Of a DNA stretch of 64,000 nt, positions 22,967 through 34,683 are shown piece after piece. The stretch lies in assembly GCF_026914185.1 (NCBI RefSeq), contig NC_070558.1:1178001-1242000 (forward strand). Direction: 5' to 3'. Origin of the DNA: Puccinia triticina. Lineage: Eukaryota > Basidiomycota > Pucciniomycetes > Pucciniales > Pucciniaceae. Below the pieces are notes generated by a model. That model made no database searches and was not told the DNA's origin. It was given only the letters and a program-made list of their open reading frames with translations. Positions within the stretch are counted from its first letter, which is position 1. Each line of letters begins with the position of its first letter. The position numbers and the translations under genes are program-made.

Positions 22967-24658
22967 ATGGACATTGATTCAGAGCCCATCGACTTTGTAT
23001 CCCAACTACGCAATGAAGCCCCGGAGGATCTCCGACCCATGCTCGAAAATTTCTCAGACCTGTACCAACGAAAGTCAGCTGTTTATCTCTTATCTATTTG
23101 CTTCATTTTAGTCCGGCCGTACCGAAAAACAAGTCGCATCTGGAGACGCTTGCGGGCAATTGACACTTTCTTTACTATTGGGTGGCAGATTATGGTACCA
23201 ACTTACGATCGCCATCCAAGAGTTCTTAAACCTACCAAGTTCATTTCCATTTCAAATTCGCCTATACAACGATTTTATTACCGATTTTGAAAATAAAATC
23301 AACTCACTGAAACTGGTGGAGATTGCCGTGGTGATTTCTCAGAGGTTCACAGGTAGGTTGCTTCTCTAATCGACCCTTTTCACAACTTGCACCCCAATGT
23401 GGAATCCACGAACACTCACATTCTCCTCGGTTTCGTCTTACAGACGCAAATGACGCATTAGAATTTTTATCCAAGTTGGCGGACAAGTTGAAACCGGTCG
23501 AGAAGAAAGATGAGGAGCCCGCTGGAGCTATCAAAGTTACGGGAGCCAGTGCTAAAGCCACACTTCAAACGAATGCCGAGGCGTATGTTCTAGCGCGAAT
23601 GTCGGCTGCTCACTTCTGTCTGTTGCTTGGAAAGACAAAAGAGACTGAGAGTGCTATGGACGAATGTCGGGCGATAATCGACAAACTCGACAGTGTTGAT
23701 ACTTCCGTTCGTGCGGGCTTTTATCGAGTCTCGGCTGATTACTTCAAGGTCTGCTTCATGCCTGCAAAACGAGAGCTAAGATGGATATTCAACGCTGATT
23801 TCTGACTCAAATGCCAAACCTCTTTTTAGTGGGAAGCAGCTTATGCGTCGTATTACAAAACCTCGCTACTCTACTTGGCATGTCTGCCCAATGTCAATGC
23901 CGATCTAGATGTCGAATCTCGTATTCAACGTGCACATGACCTAGGACTTGCTGCGCTTCTTGGCGATACGATATACAACTTTGGAGAGCTATTGCAGCAT
24001 CAAATCCTCGAGAGTCTGACGGGCACCCCGTTCGAGTGGATCCGATCGCTTTTGTTCGCTTTCAATGAAGGCAACTTGGGTATTTTTGAAAGTCTGACTC
24101 CCCGTTTTCCGGAAGAAGTAAGGCAGCAGTGTTCTTTCTGTTTCGGTTATGACCTCAAGGTTTGATTGGAACATCGCCCTGATCCGCACGTCCTTCGTAT
24201 TTGACGCGATTAGCCAATTCTTCAGAACTCCTATCCATTCTTGAGGCAGAAAATTTGCTTGATGGCTCTTATCGACGCAGTATTCCGCAGGAGTGTCACC
24301 GACCGAATCATGCCATTTGGGGTGATTGCTTCGGAAACAAAACTGCCGGTTAATGAAGTTGAACACTTGGTCATGAAAGCTTTGAGGTACAGTTTTTTTT
24401 GCTCGTCACTCCAGTGATTCGCCATGCTGATATGTTTGCGATATTGACTTTACCTTTTGAAATCTAAGTTTGGGTTTGATTAAAGGTTCATTGGATCAGA
24501 TTTCCGGAACGGCTAGCATCACCTGGGTCCAACCTCGAGTACTAAATAAACAACAGATCGAGGCCTTGAAGAAGAAGCTGGATGACTGGACTAATCGTGT
24601 CATGAAGGTTGGACAATTTGCACACTCCAATGGAGGCAGCGAAATCCTTGTTCAATAG
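22967..24658 (+). CDS. RPN9: 26S proteasome lid subunit Rpn9 (PSMD13), 404 aa, 6 exons
   Basis: Exons are 22967-23073, 23189-23352, 23444-23748, 23830-24117, 24226-24386 and 24469-24658. Phases are continuous and sum to 405 codons. The protein opens MDIDSEPIDFVSQL and reads LYQRKLWYQLTIAIQEFLN across intron 1, then LYNDFITDFENKIN and SLKLVEIAVVISQRF. The PCI/winged-helix part carries ESLTGTPFEW, LPVNEVEHLVMKAL, GLIKGSLDQI and TWVQPRVLNKQQI near the C-terminus. These match the Rpn9 family, a non-catalytic scaffold of the proteasome regulatory particle lid. The length is normal for the family. About 1.5 kb of unrelated sequence separates it from the ZIP gene on the same strand. I saw no defects. 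Confidence 0.93.
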
Positions 24659-26229
24659 TTGCTCCCAAATGTCTTTGTCGTTTTTCATCACCCTATCAAA
24701 ATTGCAAACTCTCCGTGTGAACGAGCTTTTCGTCGGGTCACTCTGGGCATCCGACCAACCTTATTCCAAGCGATCACATGCAAGACGGTTTGTAGCACCT
24801 TTTGATCGTGCCATTCTTCCACTTGCGACGGTTTTTGCTCTCATTGTTCAGACAAGTATTATCCTGATGTCAATCTGGTGATAAGTTCCCGGCTATTATA
24901 CCTATGTGAGTGCCGGATTTCATGCAGCTGGGCTCCTTGCAAAGTACAGGTCAAAATGACCCACCAGTTTACTTGAAGGCCACAGCGATTACAGACTCAG
25001 ATCAATCAAAGGACTTCTTTGAAACGTCATGCCCCACAAATACAGCAAAGATCAGTAGCTTACTAGCATTCTGGATTCCTGATTGAGATGTGGTAAATTC
25101 ACGCAAATGTCTGCTTAAGTGGAAAGCCTCTGAAGAAGAACGATAATGTAAGATAAAAGAAGGAAAATATGGCAGGGGAGGTCTCAGGCCTATCTGGATA
25201 CCCGTTCCGAGTGGGAGGAGCGTCGTTCAGATTTGCGCTGGGGGTACCGGCCGAGGGGATCGGCCAACTAGGCTGATTGGTATTGAACTGCTACAAATTG
25301 TAATTCCGACCTTATTCGCCAGCAGAAGGAGATGCTCCAACTTTTCAAACAATTCACGCGTCGTGGGGAGGAAAGCAATTCAATCCACCAAGCTGCAATT
25401 GAAGTTTGCAAACAGTTGCCTCGTTTTTCTATCTCAGTCTAGGTTTCTGACCTGCTCGGAGGAGATTCCTGGGTCATCAGAAAGGCCTAGCCATCTGACA
25501 CGTCGAAGGAACCTCCTCCTCTCTTGTCCCGGTTATTTCCCTCCTCTTCGGGGGAGCGAAGCGACCTCCGACCTCCCCCCCTCCACAAAGAGAGGGACTG
25601 TAAGTTAGGCACAGTCGGCCAAACAGGCTCCTTCAAAGGTTGAGCCCTGTCTTTGCCTGACACCGACTGTGTCAGGTGCAGAAACCTGCACGGAGACTGG
25701 GAGAGCGGCCGGGTAGGCAGGCAGTGCAAAGACAGCTGCCACCTCGCTGCGCCGCCGCTCTTTCCGGCATCCACTCACAGAGCGCCACGGAAGGCCACGG
25801 AGGCGGTAGTGGATCCAGTTGTAAAGTTGCAATCTGGCCTGGCGAATGTCTCAGACCCGATGAAACCAGCGTCAAATACCACTCCGGTCCCCGTGTATGC
25901 GCATCGGAGTACAAAACCTGTACCACCGGTGGGGTCCTCAGGGTCAATGCAGCTTGGCTGCCCGTCTCGAGTCCTCGACACACCAACCACGCACAGTTAC
26001 CTCTAGGTGCCTCATCCTTCCCCTGAGTGACTGGGCGGAGCAGGAGGCCATCCGCAAAGAGTGTTTGGGCAGCCCCGATTGGTTGCGTTGTCAGGGTTAA
26101 GCCACCTTCTTCACTGCAGCCAATCAATTTATCGTCCATCCCTCAACTCGACTCCGAGCCTTTTAGACCTTTGAATAGAGTTTTTTTTCTTCAGTAAATC
26201 TATAGATTGGTCCAAGTCGTAAAATCAAC
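24659..26229. other. Intergenic region, GC-rich segment without supported gene
   Basis: About 25480-26100 is GC-rich and open in several frames on both strands, but I see no domain or splice structure. The palindromic AGTCCCTC/GAGGGACT motif appears at about 25500-25600. Confidence 0.4.
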
Positions 26230-27928
26230 ATGTCATCGAACAACGTTACGACGGGTGCTGCAAGTATTGAGGATGAGTGCAGTCAGTCTTTCGCGTTTCT
26301 TCCTCTCTGTTACTTTGCTTTCAAGGCTCAGAGTCTTCCCTGCTGATTTCTCCCTCTTGGATTCTCCATTCCGATACTGTGATCGCTCAAACAGGCAACA
26401 TTGCACCTGTAAGTAAAATTATCATTGAATATCTCATTAACAGCATCCGATTTTTCTGACAAATCTTTCAACCCTGTCTTGATTTTCAAACTGTAGCTCA
26501 ATGACCGACTCGCATTACGCATTGCAGCCATTTTTATTATCCTTGTCACTTCAATGCTAGGAACATTGTTTCCAGTCCTCACCCGACAATCCAACCGTTT
26601 TTCTGTTTCCCCCTGGATATACGAAGCGGTCAAATATTTCGGAAGCGGGGTCATACTGGCAACCGCACTCATTCATGTAAGATCATCTTTCTTTGGCTTT
26701 TAATATATCTTACCTTGACACAAAGAAACTTATAATTTTCCAATTCATGAAGCTCCTAGCCCCTGCGAATGAAGCGCTATCATCTCCATGTCTGCCTGTC
26801 GGATGGTCACTATATCCTTTTTCACAGGGTATAACACTAGCATCCATCTTTGTAATTTTTATAATCGAGATCATTGTAAGTGAAGCGTATCCTGAGTAAG
26901 GGGCCGACTCAAGCTTACACCCTCTTCCAGGCTATTCGAGTAGGAACTTCACGCCTTGCAGCTTTAGGACTCAAGTACTGCGCTCATGGCATTGGTGCCG
27001 ATCAATCACCAGCACACGGATCCAATATGCCTTCAGCTTCTGGCGCACCACATGATACAAATCATCGACTGGAATCAAATTTAGATAAACTGAGTGACGA
27101 AACTGCCGCCACTCCCACTTGCTTGCCCACCGCCGAAGTTGGCTCCCAACTCATAGGGGCCGCTATTTTGGAGTTGGGTGTTATTTTTCATAGGTATATT
27201 CGAATTCAATTGGTGTCAAAAAGGCCTTCACAATTGCTGACAAGTCTATTATTTATACAGCATTGTGATTGGCCTAACCCTTGCAGTGAATGCGCAATTC
27301 ACCACTTTTTTTTTAGTTATCATTTTTCATCGTAAGTCTTTTTGAGACAGTGCATCATTTATATAGTTACAACTTAATGACAAGCCATCAATACCTTTCT
27401 CAGAAATGTTTGAGGGTCTGGGCTTAGGCGCAAGGCTGTCTCAACTCACACTCCCGTCACGATTCAGACGACTACCCCTCTGGGGTAGCTTGCTCTACTC
27501 CTTTGTCACTCCACTTGGCTTGTCAATAGGCTTAGGACTACGGAATACGTGGGTAGATACCAAAATCAGATTTCTGACGAGATGCTCACCAAAGATCTCT
27601 ATTTCTTACCTTTCTTCCAGCTACAACCCAAATTCCGCGACCGCTTTGATTGTATCAGGATGTCTAGATTCTTTCTCCGCTGGAATACTACTTTACACGG
27701 GACTCGTAGAGCTTTTGGCTCATGATTTCATTTTCAATCAAACTTTGCTATTAGAGCACAGTAATAGCAGGTTAACTTTTGACATCACATGCGTGATTTC
27801 TGGCGCAGGGTGAGCACGACTTCTGACAATACAGGCGCTGCTTGCAAACTATTCGGCTTGGTCTCATGAGTTGGATTTCTTCTGTCACTTTTTTTAGATT
27901 AATGGCCCTGCTAGGTCGATGGGCTTGA
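26230..27928 (+). CDS. ZIP-family zinc/iron transporter, 402 aa, 8 exons
   Basis: Exons are 26230-26281, 26326-26408, 26497-26676, 26753-26875, 26931-27193, 27261-27331, 27404-27809 and 27898-27928. Phases are continuous (403 codons). ZIP hallmarks are in order: a first hydrophobic segment with LGTLFPVL, then GSGVILATALIHLLAPA, a variable cytosolic loop with few histidines, HSIVIGLTLAVN with the metal-site His, and FHQMFEGLGLGARL. Late membrane helices follow, and the protein ends LMALLGRWA. Family members import Zn2+ or Fe2+ into the cytosol through the plasma membrane or an organelle membrane. It resembles fungal Zrt1/Zrt2, but which one cannot be said. The His loop is short compared with many family members. 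Confidence 0.9.
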
Positions 27929-28645
27929 AAACTAATCAGGCAATCTTTCCAAATTTCGCGTCCGGAGCACTACCCAAAATCATCTATCCCGTTTGGAACC
28001 TTCTCCATTGGGCTACCCATACTCCGTTAATACCCCTACCCCTTGTTTTTTATATCACGTTTGGAGTAACCACTCAACTCGTCGGATTGACTGACTTGAT
28101 ACAGCCTTCGCATCTCAATTTTTTATTTCATCAACTGGCTCGATGTACAAGATTTTATCCATGAATTTCCCTCCTCCAAAAAAGACCAGCCTAATCGCAA
28201 AATTCAGTGCTTTTGTTTTTCGTCAATGTTCTGATCATTGCACGCTATCTGTTGGGAAGATGCAGATCGGAACAATTATATTATTCATTCTTATAAAAAT
28301 ATAAAAATGTAGATTACTATTACTCCCTTCATCAGATAAAGAGCAAATGTAAATGACCATCACGTCCACAAGATTATTTTCACTTCATATCAGTACAATC
28401 AAACAATGATTTGATTGATCTATGCCACCTCTCCTACTCTGCAGTTGCCACATAGCTTACATATGATCAAATCTCATGCCTTGAATCCCTTCCCATCATT
28501 CTGCAACACAAGTTTCAGCATCAACCAGTATGCCTAACCACAAATGTTGCCCATTGGCGCGCAAGGCTTGCTAGGAGAGCTAGATGATGCCCCTCCTCAC
28601 CTGGGGCCCTCCTCCACATTTGCATTTGGTGCACTGTAAAAAAAC

Positions 28646-28727
28646 TCAAGAAACTGCTGCCAGTTGACATGCAATATCATCAAGGCGCCTTGGTAATATT
28701 GCATGTCAACTGGCAGCAGTTTCTTGA
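28646..28727. repeat. 82-bp near-perfect hairpin
   Basis: Arms 28646-28677 and 28696-28727 are 32-bp perfect inverted repeats. The 18-bp loop itself contains the palindrome CAAGGCGCCTTG. Flanks are A-rich on the left and T-rich on the right. Confidence 0.85.
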
Positions 28728-29412
28728 TTTTATTTTTTGGTGTTGGCTAAAATTGTGGGTCAAGTGAGCCTGAGGTTCTGGCTGGGCGAGTTTAGCTAGG
28801 CTAGCTCAACTGGGCAAACACTAACTTCACACAAGTCCTGTTGTTTCAGAGGGAAAGCAGCTAGGCCTAAAGCACCCGGGCAGTCTCCTACAGAGAGCGT
28901 CCCACAGGGAAGCAGGGTCCCTTTGGGACCCTCTGTTCAAGAGGCTTAGTTAAGCTAGGGGCAAACACATCCGTTGGGTCACTTTCAGGTTAACAAATCT
29001 GAAAATTACCCAGTAACTGCAACCACATTGCAAGGCATTAACAATTAGAAAAACAAACCCAAATTCCAGCTTGCCATGTAAATCTGCCCACCCTGGAACA
29101 ATGTGGTGAGCTCAATCAAAAACCTCATCAAGTACACAGATGGCTATCATGGAGGAATCTGCACAAGCCAAGTGAATATCACCTTCCAGTCTATCAGTTT
29201 TACCTCCAACCACCCACAGACATTGGATCAGACTCTATCATCATCTCTACAAGGTGCCTCAAACTCTTCAGTATTCACTGTCATGGATGTCCCTCCACAA
29301 TGAGTAATAAAATATGTACAAAATCTGGTTCAAAGTGGGAGAAAGTCCACCATCAAACAGAGCCAGACTATTAGGAAGGACCCTGAGTATCCACTACATT
29401 TTATTCCCCTAC

Positions 29413-30005
29413 AGTTGCGCAAGGCATCCTACTGTACAAGAAACACCCCCGGGGGACCCCCGTCCGGAATTTTAGGGCCGGGTTTTTTGTTTTTTCCCAA
29501 TTTCTTATGGCCAAAATCAGTTGGAAAGGGGGTTGGGACGGGTTGGGATCACGGTGAACATGTGTATTACACTCCATGTTTGCCATGAGGGCCCCCAATT
29601 GCCCAGGTGGGTCACCTCAGGGCCATTGGAGGTGCTCTGATGTTGCTTGGGGGGCCTCCAATGTTGATTGGAGGTGCAATATCTATGGACTTACAGGTGC
29701 AATATTCATGGACTTATAGGTGCAATACACCCATACATATGGGTTTAGCATATGTAAGTTGATATGTATGGATTTACAGTATGTAGTTAGGCCAATGTTC
29801 GTAATTTCAGACCCAAAAAAAATGAAACTTTTTTTTGGCTGGTCAGAAACCTTAGCCCACTTGGAACTGGAATCTATGTGATCCAAACAGCTCAAAAATG
29901 TCATCTTCATGACATACTACTCAAATGACGGGCCGTACATTTGGCCTGCGTCTCAAATATCTTTTTGCGGGTGAGGCTGTACAGTAGGATGCCTTGCGCA
30001 ACTGT
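29413..30005. mobile_element. 593-bp segment bounded by 28-bp perfect inverted repeats (MITE-like)
   Basis: 29413-29440 and 29978-30005 are perfect reverse complements, with ends ACAGTTGCGCAAGG... and ...CCTTGCGCAACTGT. Weaker similarity continues inward. There is no ORF of interest inside. I found no convincing flanking duplication, so transposon status is inferred from the termini only. Confidence 0.6.
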
Positions 30006-30079
30006 ATATTCCATCAAGGCATAACTCCTGCCCAGATGCATGGCGGCTGATCTGCTATGGTTATTGTTTCCTATTATGT

Positions 30080-30521
30080 CATCCCAAGCCATGTAGTAGA
30101 TGCCCTGTTGGGTTGTTGGCTTGTCCCCTTGTTGGAGGCTTTTTTGACCCTGTTTCTCATTTTTGTCTTTGTCTCAGAACCACCTGTTGTCCCCTTATAA
30201 ATGTAGAACCTTTTGGCCCATTTTGTTTGTCCTCCATCAGATCCTGATTGTCTCTGGTCACAGCTTAACATTAGATATCCTTAGAAATATACTTACCTTG
30301 AAAGAATTACCCGTATAATAGAATACCAGTAACCAGTCTTGCTCTACTCCTTTTCCCACCATTTTGTCTAGAAATCACTATTCTCAATACTTCATCAGCC
30401 ACACTTTTCTTCAAGAGTCCATACCCTTGTTCTTGTTCCATATTACTCTCCCAACCTGCGAGGTAGCTCTTCACGCACTCATCCCTCTCTAAGCTCTATT
30501 ACCCCAAAGAGTGGTTCCACA
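30080..30521 (+). repeat. Degenerate LTR relic related to the 2781-3720 LTR
   Basis: The right part resembles the 3' end of the gag-element LTR in order: ATCAGATCCTG...GTCA, CCACAC-TTTTC-TAAGAGTCC, TTGTTC, then AGCTCTATT-CCC-AAGAGT-GTTCCACA ending at 30521. It is too diverged to belong to the recent array. The left limit is uncertain. Confidence 0.55.
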
Positions 30522-31224
30522 CTGATACAACATGTTGTTGAATTTGTCCTATGGGAATGATACAAAATAAATGCCAGTGTAGTTTTTCACACTAGGTATT
30601 GCATGTTCAAAATGCCCTACCTAGCCTGATGCTAGGTCTTCAGGACCTGACCCTACTCACATTGATATTAGGGGGTCTCAAAGTTGGCCAAGTGCGACTT
30701 GCATGACATTTTGCAAGTGGTGGTAGCTGTGCAGGGCAGATCCATATTTTGTAAAAAGCTATCACTTGGATCTGATCAACTGATACAGGTATATAAGAGC
30801 AAATTCACCGCGGGAGCTTTCCACGGTGCTAAACGTTTGTCATGTTTAGCTCCCAAGCTTCTGCGGCCTACTGCAGCATCCACTGCGTGAGAGATATCCT
30901 GAGAGCTAAACTTGGCTTTCACCAAGCCTCAAGTCCGGTAGTGGGTGGGGGTTTGGGGGTGTGTGCGTGTGGGGTGGTGAGATGTCAACAAAAGTTGAGG
31001 TGTCACGGCAGCTATTTGGGAGCTCAGGTGTTCCTATGTTTGACACCACCTGAGCTCCCAAAGCTCCTAACACCCCGGGTGGCCCTCAAATTTGTCATTC
31101 TTGGAGCTAAATGTCAGATAGCACTGCGGGATAGCACCCGCAGTGGAGTTTCTCTAAGTCTTAGCCTGTATGAATACATCAATATTTCTTAGTTGCCACA
31201 TACAGCCACTTTGATTGAACAATC

Positions 31225-31759
31225 TGTTAGGGTTCAGAATTTGTGACAGGCAATAGTAGCAGACCTTCCCTCTCTTTTTTTATGTCTACTTTCTCTACTC
31301 CCTTGTCTACCACATGGTGATGCTCTTCTCAAGCTGTCAGGCCACTACTGCCCTATAAAAACCAGCAGATGAGATATCAATGTGGCAGCTAGGTGGTGGC
31401 CCCACAAAAGGCCTCCTGCCACTTAATACTGATGTTTCGGACAACTGAAACATGGATTCATCAGAAGGTGGTTTCAAAAGGCACCATGAACAGTTTGAAT
31501 TGGTAAAAGATCCTCATAATCTACTGGAAAGTCATGAGTGAAGATAGAGGTAAGTCAATGGATGTTGAGATACACATATGCTTATATATCACAGGTTGTA
31601 TGATTCAATTAAAACACCAGTAATCTTGTATTTAGTCCACACTAGATTCCTGAAGTAGTTTTCCTCTCAGTGAATTCAAACCATCTTTTTCTCACTCACA
31701 AAGTGTCACTGGCCTGTCAGCCGTGAACTTTGGCTTTTCATCTTGTGTCCCCCGCAACA
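31225..31759 (+). repeat. Putative 5' LTR of a decayed Copia-like element
   Basis: The segment begins TGTTAGGGTT and ends GCAACA, with a 4-bp TGTT/AACA inverted end. It contains a TATA-like CTATAAAAAC at about 31352 and is followed directly by GGTTATGAGGCCC, a plausible primer site, and then by a gag fragment. I did not find a 3' LTR in the window. Confidence 0.55.
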
Positions 31760-31877
31760 GGTTATGAGGCCCATCTGCTCACCCTGCTCAAGACAAATTT
31801 TTTTGCTTACACTTGGAATAATTCTTCCTTGCAAACTATCATCAACCACTCAATCTCATCTTGTTTTTGCTAACCCA

Positions 31878-32500
31878 ATGCCAGCCCGCACAACTCAAAA
31901 CCCTTTAGCACTTATTGGGAACATCCCGGTCCTGGAAGGCAACTTGGTTGGTTTCCTGGCCTGGCAAACAAGACTCAAAGAGCTCTTTGCTATTCAGGGT
32001 GTGCACAACATTGTGACTGGCAGGCTTCTTGATCCCAAAACTGACTACAAGGATAAGAATTAAAAACCAGTAACCCAAGGATCCCATTGTCTTTACTTCG
32101 CTGAAGAATCCGGCTCCGACTGGGATGCTCTTATAGCCAGGGCAACTCTAAAAATGACACTGTTGGTTGATCTAGCAATTTGGTACACAAAGACAAAGCT
32201 TGTCAGTGTTTTTGTGAAAACAATCTGCAATGCCTACAAGAAGAATACTCAAGCACTTTGCATGATGCTCCAGGATGCTTTCTGGACGGCTCTTCATGAC
32301 CCAAACAAGCCAATTGCCACTTGGATTGCTTGAATCCAAAACTTGGCATCCAATCTCAAGTCTGTTAAGCTATCTCCTGAGGACCAGCAAATATGCAACT
32401 GTTTGCTTTGTGGTTTAGACAAATCTTGGAAGCCCATTTGCAATCGTCCCATGTAATCCTCAAAAGAGATATCACTCAATGATGCAATTGGAGTGCTGTG
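31878..32500 (+). pseudogene. Degenerate Ty1/Copia-type gag fragment
   Basis: Starting MPARTTQNPLALIGN, the frame reads a Copia gag-like pattern: LEGNLVGFLAWQTRLKELF, then IWYTKTKL, and later IQNLASNLKS and LDKSWKPICN. Stop codons interrupt it at about 32061, 32332 and 32456. No zinc knuckle, integrase or reverse transcriptase follows; unrelated sequence begins by about 32520. Confidence 0.7.
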
Positions 32501-32519
32501 GCGATTTATATGGGGCTAG

Positions 32520-33893
32520 CGGTGTAGAATGTCCATTCACCGCAGCACATGCGGGAATGCAGTGGGGTGGCTGAGCAAATTCTCAGTCTCCACATGCATC
32601 TCCGTTCCCACCCAATCTCACAGATTCAACACTTTCCCACACTAGTTTGTCAGCTCCGCCCAACTCCCCGCACGTCATTGTCCCAGACTCCGCTCCTCTC
32701 TGAAACCCTCTGTCTAGCCCCTGTCAGCAGTCTCTCACCAACGCCTCCACCTGCTGGTGGAACCCGCTTTGGCTGCCTTGGCTCACCTGCTGATGTGCCG
32801 CTGCTATCAGTCCACAAGTGTAGTCCACCACAGTCCAGCCCTGTCTTTCCGCTCCGGTCCAAATATCTGATCTGAGATCCGCAATACACAATCCACCTGA
32901 TCCGTGCATTCTGTCCACATGCGACTTTCTGTAAGCTTTCTGACATCATCCTTGATCCTTATGTCACCGGAATGCACTCTGCGCTCAGCTGCTCTGTGCA
33001 TTCCTGCCCGCGTTACCTCCGAGTGGACATTCTACCACGCCTGCCCATATAAATCACCGCGCCATGCACATGCATGTGAGCTGTTTTTTGCTTTGCCAAT
33101 GTCACCTTTGTGTATGCACATACATTTGGGTGCAAGATCACTGGGGAGGCCTTTCACAGCTCCATGACAAGTACAAACTGGTTAGAAAGCCATTAAATCC
33201 CCCTCAAGTCACATTCACATTGTGTGAAACCCCTTGCACATAGAGAAATTGATCAACAGAAATTCACCATTAATGATTGATCACTGGGAATTGAGTGTCT
33301 ATCATTTCATTATGGGTTGTAATTAAGTTATCCTTAGAAAATTAAATGGTTCTATTCAACATTGCACAAGGCCGTCCTGTGTCAATTCTGCATCACTTCT
33401 GACACACTTCCCATTGACTTCTGAAGAATTTATCCATCATTTCCTAATCCACATCTGACTCACATTGGACCCAGAACAACATAAAATTAGACTCTGGCAC
33501 TCTCTGGAGAGTGCATCAAAGTCTCCCCTGGTGATAGGTATTAGGAGGGCTTACTCAAGGGCCACATGCAGTTTCTGGTTGCATCAATCAGGTTTTGTGA
33601 ATGTGAACCAGGCAACACAAGCACTGGGGGACCAGACCATTTGCTCAGCTGATCAGAGGCCTGTTCAAAAAATGAGCCAATTTACTTGGCTGGATGAAGC
33701 CAGGCTGCCTGACTGGCATCCCTTCCTCCACATGCTTATATGATACCCTTACTGCGCATTGAAGCTTGGTTGAAATAACCTTTGAGAAATCACCCCAAGC
33801 TGTGGACAATGTTTGTTAAGGGTAGCAGAGGTGAGACAATAACAAAGTGGGAGAGATGTGCAAGGCCACCTGGAGATTATATTATAACAGTTT
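32520..33893. other. Gene-free intergenic region
   Basis: I see no supported gene. ORFs of 64-108 codons on both strands share no recognisable domain and lack splice context. A 92-codon ORF at 33465-33743 is the longest on the plus strand after 32900 and is not recognised. Confidence 0.4.
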
Positions 33894-34683
33894 TCATTCA
33901 TTGTTGAATCCCATCTGCTGGTCCAGCAGGTTTTTGAATTTGGTTGGCCCAGGAACAGGGTCGAGATCTAGTTCTGAGGAGTTGCTGCTGGATTGATGAT
34001 GTGGGTTGAGTGCTTCCTTGATGGTCGCCAAGAGTTGGCTGTTTGATGATGGATGTATAAGTATGTTGTGGTTATGGTAAGAAGGAGAGAAACTGACTCG
34101 GTTGAGCATGTGTAGGCTAGTCCTAAGCTGGAGATCTGGTGGGCCAGGTCGAGCTGATGGTTGTCCATTAGGCCTGGGTTGGGTACGATGATGACGATTG
34201 GTTTGTCGTTCTTGATGCTGGTGGGGCTGATGTCCAGAGAGAGGTCTGGGGTGACTTGGAGCTTGGCCTGCAGTTCCGGCGCAGGTGTGATGGGTCTGAT
34301 GGCTGAGAGGATCGATCCTGCGCCTGTTTGCGAACATGTTTTACTGGTCAGCGAGGATGCTTCAAGAGAGAGGTTGGGTGAGTCTGACCGGCATGGGTGA
34401 TGATGAGCCTGGCGCGTGAGAGCAGGCTGTCGATGGCGTCGGAGTATCGGAAGATGGTCAGCTGGATGTGCTGGCTGGGCGGCAGGCTGAGATGGCTGGC
34501 GATGGGGATGGCCTGGCCCTCGAGGGTGAGTTCCTGCTGGCTGCCGATCTGGACGAGCACCCTGGTGAGCGTCGGCGTGCGCCCGAGCAGGCCCGCCAGC
34601 TCCGCGTGGCTGGGCGCGAGGAGGGTGTTGATGAGCTGGTCGAAGCGGGTCGAGCCAACGGTGACCACCACGATGTCCTCCAT
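33894..34683 (-). CDS. ALG13: UDP-GlcNAc transferase catalytic subunit Alg13, 221 aa, 3 exons
   Basis: Exons (descending) are 34683-34389, 34323-34098 and 34038-33894. Introns are 65 and 59 bp and the total is 222 codons in phase. The protein opens [18 protein letters not shown], then FRYSDAIDSLL, LIITHAGAGSIL built across intron 1, and KPIVIIVPNPGLMDNHQLDLA. These are the glycosyltransferase-28 C-domain signatures of Alg13. With the membrane subunit Alg14 it adds the second GlcNAc to dolichol-PP-GlcNAc on the cytosolic face of the ER, an essential early step of N-glycosylation. The start codon overlaps the region encoding the first residues of the divergent mitochondrial PheRS gene. Codons in exon 1 are markedly GC-rich. 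Confidence 0.92.

Larger units (their letters stand above)
27929..31224. repeat. Gene-free region with hairpins, inverted repeats and an LTR relic
   Basis: No gene is supported. Listed separately are the perfect hairpin at 28646-28727, the inverted-repeat-bounded segment 29413-30005 and the LTR relic ending at 30521. The palindromic AAGCCTCTT motif is at about 28865-28960. From 30800 to 31150 the word GAGCTAAAC / GTTTAGCTC and the inverted pair TTTGGGAGCTCAGGTG / CACCTGAGCTCCCAAA (31015-31063) give another small palindromic island. Confidence 0.5.

Noticed and set aside
25487..26139. ORFs up to 155 codons on both strands
   Set aside because: The region is GC-rich and open in several frames at once, with no domain, no splice structure and no start context that stands out.
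33465..33743. 92-codon ORF
   Set aside because: No domain, signal peptide or splice partner was visible; this length is expected by chance in such a stretch.
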